7,112 bases of DNA. It comes from Actinomycetota bacterium (GTDB lineage Bacteria; Acidobacteriota; Blastocatellia; Chloracidobacteriales; Chloracidobacteriaceae). Where the stretch lies: assembly GCA_013298335.1 (NCBI GenBank), contig JAAFHI010000162.1, forward strand, positions 1-7,112. The letters run 5' to 3'. The notes under the pieces were generated by a model, which searched no databases, was not told where the DNA came from, and worked only from the letters and a program-made list of their open reading frames with translations. The position numbers were made by a program, and so were the translations under genes. Shown in pieces: positions 1 through 5,045 of the stretch (the stretch's first letter is position 1; every line of letters begins with the position of its first letter).

Positions 1-544
1 CCGCGCTGTAGACGAGGATGGTGCTCGACCCATACATCACGTACCCCGCAGCGACCTGCTGCGTTCCCGGGAGGAGCAGGTCCTTTTCCTCGTCGAAATC
101 CCGGTCTTCCGGACGGCGGTGAATCGAGAAAATCGTTCCGAGCACACCGTTGATGTCGGTATTCGACGACCCGTCGATCGGGTCCATCAGGATCGAGTAC
201 TTCCGGCCCTTGCAGTCCCGGTGAAGCTGGGTGATGCCCTCGGACTCCTCGGACACGATCGAACAGACCAGTTCGCCGTATTCGAGGGCGTTGGTGAAGA
301 CTTCGTGGGCGAAAAGGTCGAGTTTTTTGACTTTTTCACCCTGGACGTTGGTGTCGCCGGTGTAGCCGAGCAGGCCGCCGAGAGCGGCGCGGCGAAGTTC
401 GTTGGCGACGACCTTGGCCGCGAAGGAAATCTGGGCCAGGACGGTTGAAAGTTCTCCGGTCGCGCCGGGGAATTTCTGCTGGTGCTCAAGAATGTGACGG
501 GTCAGCGTTTTTTTGGCGCTGAGAATTTCGCTCATCTCGCTCAT
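1..544 (-). CDS. fbp: Class I fructose-1,6-bisphosphatase, N-terminal 181 residues (3' end beyond window)
   Basis: This cytosolic enzyme hydrolyses fructose-1,6-bisphosphate to fructose-6-phosphate in gluconeogenesis (or in the Calvin cycle of autotrophs). The reading frame is open from 544 to the left edge. Its translation follows class I FBPases throughout: TGEL near residues 29-32, NVQGE...KLDLFA at 66-79, the SEESEG segment with metal-binding Glu99/Glu100, the metal-binding motif DPIDGSSN at 121-128, GTIFSI at 136-141, and QVAAGYVMYGSST at 163-175. The usual hydrophobic residue after SSN is Thr129 here, a mild oddity. About 150 C-terminal residues are missing if the length is the usual ~330. 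Two in-frame ATGs lie at 544 and 535. The first is preferred because GAGG (554-551) sits six bases upstream of it. The gene lies 59 bp downstream of glk on the same strand, so co-transcription is likely. Family assignment is firm. Confidence 0.96.
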   Translation of the reverse strand, partial: MSEMSEILSAKKTLTRHILEHQQKFPGATGELSTVLAQISFAAKVVANELRRAALGGLLGYTGDTNVQGEKVKKLDLFAHEVFTNALEYGELVCSIVSEESEGITQLHRDCKGRKYSILMDPIDGSSNTDINGVLGTIFSIHRRPEDRDFDEEKDLLLPGTQQVAAGYVMYGSSTILVYSA

Positions 545-603
545 ATCGAACCTCGGTTCGCGCCCGACCCCGCGGAGGATTGACGGGGCGGGGAAATACG
601 GGT

Positions 604-1584
604 TCAGGAGTGCAGCATGGCGTACCGCGCCGCGCCGAGCAGAGCCGTGCGCTCTTCGAGGATGATCGACACCGGCACACTTTCGAGGAACTTCTGAAAG
701 CGACCCTTGGCGGCGAACGCCTTGAGGAAGATACCGCTCTGCATCCATTTGAGAATTTTCGGGGCGATCCCGCCACCGATGAACAGTCCGACGGTCGCCA
801 TCGACTTGAGGGCGAGGTTTCCGGCTTCGGAACCGTAGAGCGACACGAAGAGGTTCATCGTCCGGACCGCAATCGGGAGGTCCTGATCGGCGAAGTGAGA
901 CACCGCCGCGCCGTAGCCCTTTTCGGCGGCCATCGCTTCAAGTTCCGGAGAACCGGTTTCGCGACCAGTGTCACGGAGAAACGCGTAGAGGTTTTCGAAG
1001 CCGAAACTTCCGGAAACGACGCGCTCCCAACTGACGTGGTCGTATTTGCCCCACAAAAACTGCAAGAGGGCGACTTCTTCCTCGTTGCAGGGTGAAAAAC
1101 TGTTGTGTCCGCCCTCGGACGGGACCGGAATGTGCCGCTTACCGTCCCAGAACATCATGCATTCGCCGAGTCCGGTGCCGGCGGAGACCAGCGCGCCGTT
1201 GCCGACCATCCGGGTATCGCCGCCCTGAAGGCGGAAAAAGGACGACTCGGGTAAAACCGCGATCCCGTTTCCGTTGGCTTCCAGGTCATTGATGACGAAG
1301 ACTTTCGGGCAGTGAAACGCCAGACTGACTTCGGTGGTGTCGATGGCCCAGTTCAGGTTGGTAATCTTGCACCGGCCGTTGATGACCGGGCCGGCGGCCC
1401 CAAACGACAAGGCCGAGAATTTCATTTCCCGCCCATCGAGAAACGAGCGGACCATCTCCGGAAAACTGGAGAAAGAACCGCTCGTGAAGGTTTTCATTTC
1501 AATGATGTCGGTCGAATCACGGTGAAACAGACCGAGGTGCGACTTGGTGCCGCCGATGTCACCCGCAAGAATCAGATCACTCAT
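604..1584 (-). CDS. glk: Glucokinase (Glk family, PF02685 type)
   Basis: This enzyme phosphorylates glucose to glucose-6-phosphate, normally with ATP, in the cytosol. The 326 residues match E. coli Glk in length (321) and motif order: phosphate-binding GDIGGTK at 8-14, GAAGPV at 62-67, ITNLNW at 74-79, VINDLEA at 97-103, AGTGLGE at 135-141, PSEGGH at 155-160, HVSWERVVSG at 183-192, and IGGGIAP at 269-275. The glucose-contacting and catalytic residues known for E. coli Glk fall at the same numbers: Asn99, Asp100 (catalytic base), Glu157, His160 and Glu187. The start at 1584 is the only Met placed before the phosphate-binding motif. It has no visible Shine-Dalgarno sequence: a run of six T and a heptamer-repeat array lie directly upstream. 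The gene lies between ppgK and fbp on the same strand. The family is certain; glucose specificity is inferred from the conserved residues. Confidence 0.95.
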   Translation of the reverse strand: MSDLILAGDIGGTKSHLGLFHRDSTDIIEMKTFTSGSFSSFPEMVRSFLDGREMKFSALSFGAAGPVINGRCKITNLNWAIDTTEVSLAFHCPKVFVINDLEANGNGIAVLPESSFFRLQGGDTRMVGNGALVSAGTGLGECMMFWDGKRHIPVPSEGGHNSFSPCNEEEVALLQFLWGKYDHVSWERVVSGSFGFENLYAFLRDTGRETGSPELEAMAAEKGYGAAVSHFADQDLPIAVRTMNLFVSLYGSEAGNLALKSMATVGLFIGGGIAPKILKWMQSGIFLKAFAAKGRFQKFLESVPVSIILEERTALLGAARYAMLHS

Positions 1585-1589
1585 AAAAA

Positions 1590-1714
1590 AGTAGTTAGTA
1601 GTCAGCAGTAAGTCGTTAGCAGGTGGTCGTTAGTGGAAATTCCGTCAACCTGAAAAAGGGGAAACAGGTCATTGCTGACTACTAACTACTCACTACTAAT
1701 TACTAACCACTGTC
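1590..1714. repeat. Pair of inverted degenerate heptamer arrays (GTAGTTA / TACTAAC)
   Basis: Two short arrays with a 7-base period lie between ppgK and glk. The left one (1591-1639) reads GTAGTTA, GTAGTCA, GCAGTAA, GTCGTTA, GCAGGTG, GTCGTTA, GTGGAAA. The right one (1673-1714) reads TGCTGAC, TACTAAC, TACTCAC, TACTAAT, TACTAAC, CACTGTC, which is the reverse complement of the same unit in another phase. The inner parts form a perfect 18-bp inverted repeat, 1590-1607 against 1673-1690, with a 65-base loop. Inside the loop ACCTG (1648-1652) and CAGGT (1665-1669) can form a small extra stem. The unit size resembles the short tandemly repeated heptamers known from cyanobacterial intergenic regions, but I do not claim identity. 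The arrays fill the intergenic region from the glk start codon almost to the ppgK stop. Confidence 0.85.
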
Positions 1715-1718
1715 TTCA

Positions 1719-2528
1719 TCATTTTCGCCGCGCCGCGGCCGTTCGTGGCGTATTTCGGGCTGGCGGTTTGGCGGTCGTTTTCGGGGGGCCGTCCGCTCGG
1801 GCGGCGAGCGCCGCGCCGACGATGCCGGCCAGATTGGCGAGGGTTGCCGGGACGACCTTGGTGGGGCACTGAACGTGGGGTTCCATCTTCTCCCACTTGT
1901 TGCTCGCGCCGCCGCCGATGATGAAGAGGTCGCACCAGAGCAGTTTGTGCAGTTCCGTCAGGTATTCGCTGACGTTGCCGCCCCATTTTTTCCAGGACCA
2001 TTCGTTGCGTTCGCGGGCGCTCGCCGAAGCGCGCAGTTCCGCGTCCTTTTCACGAATGATCATGTGGCCGAGTTCGGTGTTCGGAAACAGCTTGCCGTCA
2101 AGGAACATGGCCGTTCCGATGCCGGTGCCGAGCGTGACGATCAGCACCGAGCCGGGGACATCTTTCCCCGCGCCGAACGCCATTTCCGCGTAACCGGCGG
2201 CGTCGGCATCGTTGACGAGCGTCACGGGAAGGCCGAACTCGTTTTCGAAGAGTTCCTTTCCGTTGCAGCCGATCCACGATTGGTCGATGTTGCCGGCGGT
2301 TCTGACGACGCCGTTCTTGACGACGGCGGGGAAGCCGATGCCGATATCGCCTTTCCAGTCAAAGTGTTTGACGATTTCATTCGCCGTGGCGGCAACCGCC
2401 GCAGGGGTGGCCGGTTGAGGGGTCGGGATGCGAAAGCGTTCGGCCAGCAGCGTGCCGGTCGTGAGATCGACGGGCGCGCCTTTGATGCCCGTGCCGCCGA
2501 TGTCGATTCCAAGGACGTGATTGGTCAT
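1719..2528 (-). CDS. ppgK: Polyphosphate glucokinase (ROK family)
   Basis: This enzyme transfers phosphate from inorganic polyphosphate (in some relatives also ATP) to glucose, giving glucose-6-phosphate. The 269 residues match actinobacterial-type PpgK closely: [12 protein letters not shown] at 7-18, [10 protein letters not shown] at 33-42, [13 protein letters not shown] at 63-75, NIDQSWIG at 80-87, [11 protein letters not shown] at 105-115 with the catalytic Asp of ROK kinases, TLGTGIG at 132-138, PNTELGH at 149-155, IIGGGAS at 203-209, and [10 protein letters not shown] at 234-243. The zinc-binding cysteine cluster typical of many ROK sugar kinases is absent, as in other PpgK proteins. Residues 244-269 form an extra Pro/Ala-rich basic tail with eight Lys/Arg and one Asp. 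The ATG at 2528 is supported by AGGT at 2540-2537 and by the motif position. It is probably the first gene of a ppgK-glk-fbp transcription unit. Confidence 0.93.
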   Translation of the reverse strand: MTNHVLGIDIGGTGIKGAPVDLTTGTLLAERFRIPTPQPATPAAVAATANEIVKHFDWKGDIGIGFPAVVKNGVVRTAGNIDQSWIGCNGKELFENEFGLPVTLVNDADAAGYAEMAFGAGKDVPGSVLIVTLGTGIGTAMFLDGKLFPNTELGHMIIREKDAELRASASARERNEWSWKKWGGNVSEYLTELHKLLWCDLFIIGGGASNKWEKMEPHVQCPTKVVPATLANLAGIVGAALAARADGPPKTTAKPPARNTPRTAAARRK

Positions 2529-2609
2529 GGACGTCTACCTATCGGGTGAGGAATGGTGACTTGCTTTTGAAATTGGTGATTCTTTTGGGTGAGCCGTTCG
2601 TGCGCGCGA

Positions 2610-2637
2610 ATCTTACACAGGGGCTAGCACATTGCAA
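2610..2637 (-). promoter_or_regulatory. Candidate sigma-70-like promoter for ppgK
   Basis: Read on the minus strand, TTGCAA (2637-2632) and TAAGAT (2615-2610) lie 16 bases apart. Each matches four of six consensus positions of the -35 and -10 boxes. Transcription would begin near 2603 and leave a leader of about 75 bases before the ppgK ATG at 2528. The -35 box lies inside the palindrome ATTGCAAT (2631-2638). Prediction by eye only. Confidence 0.35.
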
Positions 2638-2651
2638 TCAGGGAAAAGTCC

Positions 2652-2708
2652 GGTCACCGGAGTTCCGACTTGAAGTCGGGGCGCAATCCGGTCGGCCCGC
2701 TGGTGACT
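2652..2708. repeat. Nested inverted repeats in the ppgK / toxin-antitoxin intergenic region
   Basis: GTCACC (2653-2658) is complementary to GGTGAC (2702-2707), extendable by wobble pairs. Inside lies a tight hairpin, CCGACT (2665-2670) with AGTCGG (2674-2679) around a 3-base loop. The 9-mer GACTTGAAG occurs twice here, at 2667 and 2705. With the promoter and operator described separately, this is most of what the 239-bp gap 2529-2767 holds. The stop-free frame running through the gap upstream of the antitoxin shows no protein-like signal. Confidence 0.55.
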
Positions 2709-2736
2709 TGAAGGCCGCCACCTTTTTCGTTATTAC
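2708..2736 (+). promoter_or_regulatory. Candidate promoter of the toxin-antitoxin operon
   Basis: TTGAAG (2708-2713) and TATTAC (2731-2736) are separated by the optimal 17 bases, each with four of six consensus matches. Transcription would begin near 2743, about 25 bases before the antitoxin ATG. The -10 box overlaps the palindromic operator at 2732-2745, which fits autorepression by the antitoxin. Confidence 0.45.
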
Positions 2737-2753
2737 ATCTGTAATTACTTTAC
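2732..2753. promoter_or_regulatory. Predicted operator of the AbrB-type antitoxin
   Basis: ATTACA (2732-2737) and TGTAAT (2740-2745) form a perfect 6-bp inverted repeat with a 2-base centre. It continues into a second palindrome, GTAATTAC (2741-2748), and a further TTTAC half-site (2749-2753). Iterated GTAA/TTAC half-sites just upstream of a toxin-antitoxin operon and over its -10 box are what antitoxin autoregulation predicts. Binding itself is inferred. Confidence 0.5.
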
Positions 2754-2767
2754 GGGAGATGAATTCC

Positions 2768-2992
2768 ATGACGACATTGAAGGTGGTAGCGGTAGGGAAT
2801 TCGGTCGGGATCGTGCTTCCCAGGGAACTGACCGAGCGGCTGCGGGTGACCAAAGGCGATCTGCTGTATGCCACGGAAACAACTGACGGCATTCAGCTTA
2901 CGCCTTTCGACCCCGACTTTGCCGCCCAGATGGAGATTGCCGAACGGGTGATGAGGGAAGACCGGGACGCGCTTCGAAAGCTGGCCGAATGA
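2768..2992 (+). CDS. AbrB/MazE-family antitoxin (partner of Doc)
   Basis: This small DNA-binding antitoxin of 74 residues should neutralise the Doc toxin encoded next to it and repress their shared promoter. Residues 3-45 form an AbrB/MazE/SpoVT swapped-hairpin domain with the signature VVAVGNSVGIVLPRELTERL (6-25), then VTKGD at 27-31. Residues 46-74 are charged and probably helical (FDPDFAAQMEIAERVMREDR); in such systems this tail wraps the toxin. Two in-frame ATGs exist. The one at 2768 is chosen because GGGAG (2754-2758) lies nine bases upstream of it, whereas the one at 2759 touches that site. The stop overlaps the start of doc (ATGA), implying translational coupling. AbrB-type antitoxins paired with death-on-curing toxins are a known combination. 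Domain assignment is firm; the toxin-binding role of the tail is inference. Confidence 0.9.
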   Translation: MTTLKVVAVGNSVGIVLPRELTERLRVTKGDLLYATETTDGIQLTPFDPDFAAQMEIAERVMREDRDALRKLAE

Positions 2993-3378
2993 TGTCCTGC
3001 ACCTGGATTCGCGCGGACGTCGTGAAGGCCATCCATCACCGACAAATCAGCGAACACGGGGGGCGTCCCGGCATCCGGGACGAGGGACTGCTGGAATCGG
3101 CGCTGGCGCGACCGGAAAACCTGCTCGCATACGGCGAACCCGATCTCGCCGCGCTTGCCGCCGCCTATGCCTTCGGGATCAGTCGAAACCATCCCTTTAT
3201 TGACGGCAACAAGCGGGTTTCACTCGTCGTGACCCGAACGTTTTTGTTGTTGAACGGTTTCGATCTGAAGGCCGATCAGGGCGAGAAGTATCTGACTTTT
3301 CTAAAACTTGCGGAAAATTCAATTGGCGAGACGGAACTGGCGGACTGGATTCGAGGGCGAATCGAACGAGTAGAATAG
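2989..3378 (+). CDS. doc: Doc-type toxin (death-on-curing, Fic fold)
   Basis: Doc toxins are Fic-fold kinases. The phage P1 member phosphorylates elongation factor EF-Tu and halts translation. The 129 residues match P1 Doc (126). The active-site motif HPFIDGNKR lies at 68-76, with catalytic His68, Phe70, Asp72, Asn74 and Lys75-Arg76. The Lys at the NKR position distinguishes Doc from AMPylating Fic proteins, which carry NGR. Other family features are GGRPGIRDEGLLESAL at 24-39, the AAAYAFGI stretch before the motif, and the hydrophobic helix VTRTFLLLNGF at 81-91. All key residues are present, so the toxin should be active. Start codons at 2989 (overlapping the antitoxin stop) or 2992 are both possible and differ by one Met. 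The gene ends exactly where the convergent membrane-protein gene ends. The target in this organism is inferred from the family. Confidence 0.94.
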   Translation: MMSCTWIRADVVKAIHHRQISEHGGRPGIRDEGLLESALARPENLLAYGEPDLAALAAAYAFGISRNHPFIDGNKRVSLVVTRTFLLLNGFDLKADQGEKYLTFLKLAENSIGETELADWIRGRIERVE

Positions 3379-3915
3379 TCACTTGCGGTTTGAAGGTCTC
3401 GCCTCGGCAATCAAAAGAAAAAAAGCCGCGCCCAAAGGAGACAGATGTCCTACGAGCAGGCCAACCACGACAAACAGAGCCGAAAGAAAGATGAAAAGAT
3501 TCTGTCCGGCTTTCTGATTGTCTTCGGCTTCTTCAACCCGGTACAAATTTGCCGTTTTTGATTTTTTCAGGTTTTGAAGGCCAAGAAAATTGAGTCCGAC
3601 CAGTGCGGTGCAGTAAAGAAGCTGGCCTCCGGCGAAGAAAACAAAAAGCCGGTCATCAAAGATGAAAGACGAGACGACCGAAGCACCGATAAGCAGGCCA
3701 GAAGCAAAAAACCGCAAAAGCGACTCCCAGCCAAAGGGACGGGGATAGCGTTTGGCGGTTTCCGCCGCGTATTCCGGTGCAACCTGTCGAAGACGTCCGT
3801 GCGCTCGGGAATGCAATACGAGTGTGAGCAAATACAGACCGAGCCAGATGCCGATCACTGCGGCCATCGGCAGCGGAAGAGAACTCGACATCAGAGCGCG
3901 AAGGTACTTTTCCAT
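3379..3915 (-). CDS. Hypothetical integral membrane protein, 178 residues
   Basis: I do not recognise the family. The protein has four or five probable membrane segments: about 16-34, 66-86, 88-113, and a C-terminal pair at 139-157 and 159-171. A basic, Pro-containing loop (36-65, with HSRAHGRLRQ and KRYPRPFGW) follows the first segment, and a charged stretch (114-137, NLKKSK...EEAEDNQK) precedes the last pair. There is no signal peptide cleavage motif and no recognisable catalytic motif. The ATG at 3915 follows a weak purine-rich AAGAAG. The gene lies 75 bp downstream of crtB on the same strand and could be read from it. Its stop abuts the doc stop with no spacer. A hand count gives about 51% GC over 3421-3780, against 60-67% in sampled lines of crtB and fbp, with more CTT and TTT codons, so recent acquisition is possible. 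Coding status is likely, function unknown. Confidence 0.75.
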   Translation of the reverse strand: MEKYLRALMSSSLPLPMAAVIGIWLGLYLLTLVLHSRAHGRLRQVAPEYAAETAKRYPRPFGWESLLRFFASGLLIGASVVSSFIFDDRLFVFFAGGQLLYCTALVGLNFLGLQNLKKSKTANLYRVEEAEDNQKAGQNLFIFLSALFVVVGLLVGHLSPLGAAFFLLIAEARPSNRK

Positions 3916-3928
3916 TTACTTCTTGCGT

Positions 3929-3960
3929 CGGATAATTAGCGTTATGTATTACTATATCCG
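3929..3960. repeat. Short inverted repeat upstream of the membrane-protein gene
   Basis: CGGATA (3929-3934) is complementary to TATCCG (3955-3960) across a 20-base AT-rich loop in the 75-bp gap between crtB and the membrane-protein gene. It could be a regulator site or an mRNA hairpin. There is no T-run in the minus-strand direction, so an intrinsic terminator for crtB is not supported. Confidence 0.35.
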
Positions 3961-3990
3961 CGCCACGTCGGTCGCCAGCCACGGTCTTCC

Positions 3991-4944
3991 TTAACGGAAG
4001 CGAATTTTCGCCTCGGCCCACAGCTTCGGGAAATTCGCCACCTTCCGGATCGTCGAGACGTGCGCCCGGCGGGAAAACACGTCGTAGCCGTGACGCTCGA
4101 TGTCTTCCAGAATCCCGCCGTAAATCCGGCTGCTCAAGTACACCGTGAACCGGCTGTCGGGCGACAGCATCGCGATACCCTTGTCGGCCTCGCGGTAGTA
4201 ATCGCGGGCGCGCCGAATCTGAAATTTCAAAAGCTCGATGAAATTCGGCGTCAGTCCGCCGCGCAGCACATCGTCCTCGGTGCAGCCGAACCGCCGCAAA
4301 TCCTCGATGGGAATGTAGATGCGGTTGCGGCGGGCGTCCTCGCCGACGTCACGCAGAATGTTCGTGAGTTGAAACGCGATGCCGAGCGCCTCGGCGTACT
4401 GGAGCGCGCTGTCGTCCGTGTAGCCGAAAATCTCCGACGACATCAGCCCGACGAGCGAGGCCACGCGGTAGGCGTACACGTACAATTCGTCAAAGGTCCC
4501 GAACCGGACATCCTTTTCGTCGAGATCCGTCAGACAGCCGCGCATGAGGTCCAGCGCGTTTTCATAGCGGATCGGAAAGGATTTCAGCGAATCCGCCCAG
4601 GCCACCAGAATCGGATGCGCCGGAAAGGTCCGTCCGTCATAGACCCGCCGCAGCGCCTCGGCCCATTCCTCGACCTTGCCGGTCAGTTCCTCCCGACTGG
4701 CGTTCCGGGTCGTATCGACCAGATCGTCGATATGCCGACAGAGCGCGTAAATGGCGTAAATCGGCAGACGCTTGCGGTACGGCAGCGTCTGGGCACAGAA
4801 ATAAAAGCTCTTGGCGTGGGTACGGGTGATGGCCCGGCAGTATTCATAGGCCGGAGCGATATCCTCCGCCGGAGGCGCGAGGACCAGCGGCGTCGTTCCG
4901 AAAACGCCCGTCGTGGTTGAACTGAACGAGGGCGCGTTCGTCAC
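3991..4944 (-). CDS. crtB: Phytoene synthase (squalene/phytoene synthase family)
   Basis: This enzyme condenses two geranylgeranyl diphosphates to phytoene, the first committed step of carotenoid synthesis, using Mg2+ at two Asp-rich motifs. The 317 residues show the CrtB pattern: KSFYFCAQTLP at 45-55, IYALCRHIDDLVD at 65-77 (first Asp-rich motif, 73-77), YAYRVASLVGLM at 157-168, LGIAFQLTNILRDVGEDARR at 187-206 (second Asp-rich motif, D199/D203), NRIYIPIEDLRRFG at 207-220, and YDVFSRRAHVSTIRK at 287-301. About 30 N-terminal residues are a Ser/Thr/Pro-rich extension before the domain. The start is GTG at 4944. The ATG 26 bases upstream is out of frame and soon meets a stop. The nearby BchG-like prenyltransferase supports pigment or isoprenoid metabolism. 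Relatives making dehydrosqualene or acting in hopanoid synthesis (HpnC/HpnD) are less likely but cannot be excluded without phylogeny. Confidence 0.92.
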   Translation of the reverse strand: MTNAPSFSSTTTGVFGTTPLVLAPPAEDIAPAYEYCRAITRTHAKSFYFCAQTLPYRKRLPIYAIYALCRHIDDLVDTTRNASREELTGKVEEWAEALRRVYDGRTFPAHPILVAWADSLKSFPIRYENALDLMRGCLTDLDEKDVRFGTFDELYVYAYRVASLVGLMSSEIFGYTDDSALQYAEALGIAFQLTNILRDVGEDARRNRIYIPIEDLRRFGCTEDDVLRGGLTPNFIELLKFQIRRARDYYREADKGIAMLSPDSRFTVYLSSRIYGGILEDIERHGYDVFSRRAHVSTIRKVANFPKLWAEAKIRFR

Positions 4945-5045
4945 GAGTCAAAACTTCCTTCGAACTTCATGGTGTACTTGAGCAAGGATTTGCACGAATA
5001 TGGATTAGAGTCTTTGGGCTGTCAACTCGCCTTCCGGAGTCCTGA
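4945..5045. promoter_or_regulatory. Divergent promoter region between crtB and the BchG-like gene
   Basis: This 101-bp gap between two divergent start codons must drive both genes unless either is read from elsewhere. It is more AT-rich than its flanks. On the plus strand TTGAGC (4978-4983) with TATGGA (4999-5004) is a weak candidate with a 15-base spacer. No clear minus-strand promoter was seen. GGAG (5036-5039) is the ribosome binding site of the plus-strand gene. Confidence 0.35.
4954..4960 (-). promoter_or_regulatory. Ribosome binding site that fixes the GTG start of crtB
   Basis: On the minus strand AAGGAAG (4960-4954) precedes the GTG at 4944-4942 by nine bases. It lies inside a ten-codon out-of-frame ORF beginning at the ATG at 4970, whose TGA (4943-4941) overlaps the crtB GTG start codon (4944-4942). 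Translational coupling is possible but speculative. Confidence 0.5.

Noticed and set aside
561..593. Intrinsic terminator between glk and fbp
   Set aside because: CCCCGC (568-573) and GCGGGG (588-593) can pair, but no T-run follows on the minus strand, and a shared transcript is more likely.
1590..1714. CRISPR array or transposon terminal repeats
   Set aside because: Units are 7 bases, contiguous and degenerate, without spacers. The inverted arms enclose only 65 bases with no transposase gene, and no target-site duplication was seen.
1875..2549. Plus-strand frame of 224 codons opposite ppgK
   Set aside because: It is antisense to a clearly conserved polyphosphate glucokinase; its composition is typical of a shadow frame.
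2546..2767. N-terminal extension of the antitoxin frame to the ATG at 2546
   Set aside because: The frame is open by chance across a region of hairpins, promoter and operator. The AbrB domain starts at 2768 with a well-placed GGGAG.
3574..3939. Plus-strand frame of 121 codons opposite the membrane-protein gene
   Set aside because: It is Lys/Arg-rich without a ribosome binding site, while the minus-strand frame gives regular membrane helices.
4060..4920. Plus-strand frame of 286 codons opposite crtB
   Set aside because: It lies antisense to an unambiguous phytoene synthase, with no recognisable domain and no start signal.
3991..4944. Hopanoid-type squalene synthase (HpnC/HpnD) as the identity of crtB
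   Set aside because: Those usually occur as an hpnC-hpnD pair with hopanoid genes nearby, none of which is here. The DDLVD, GEDARRNRIYIP and YDVFSRRA segments fit CrtB better, though phylogeny would be decisive.
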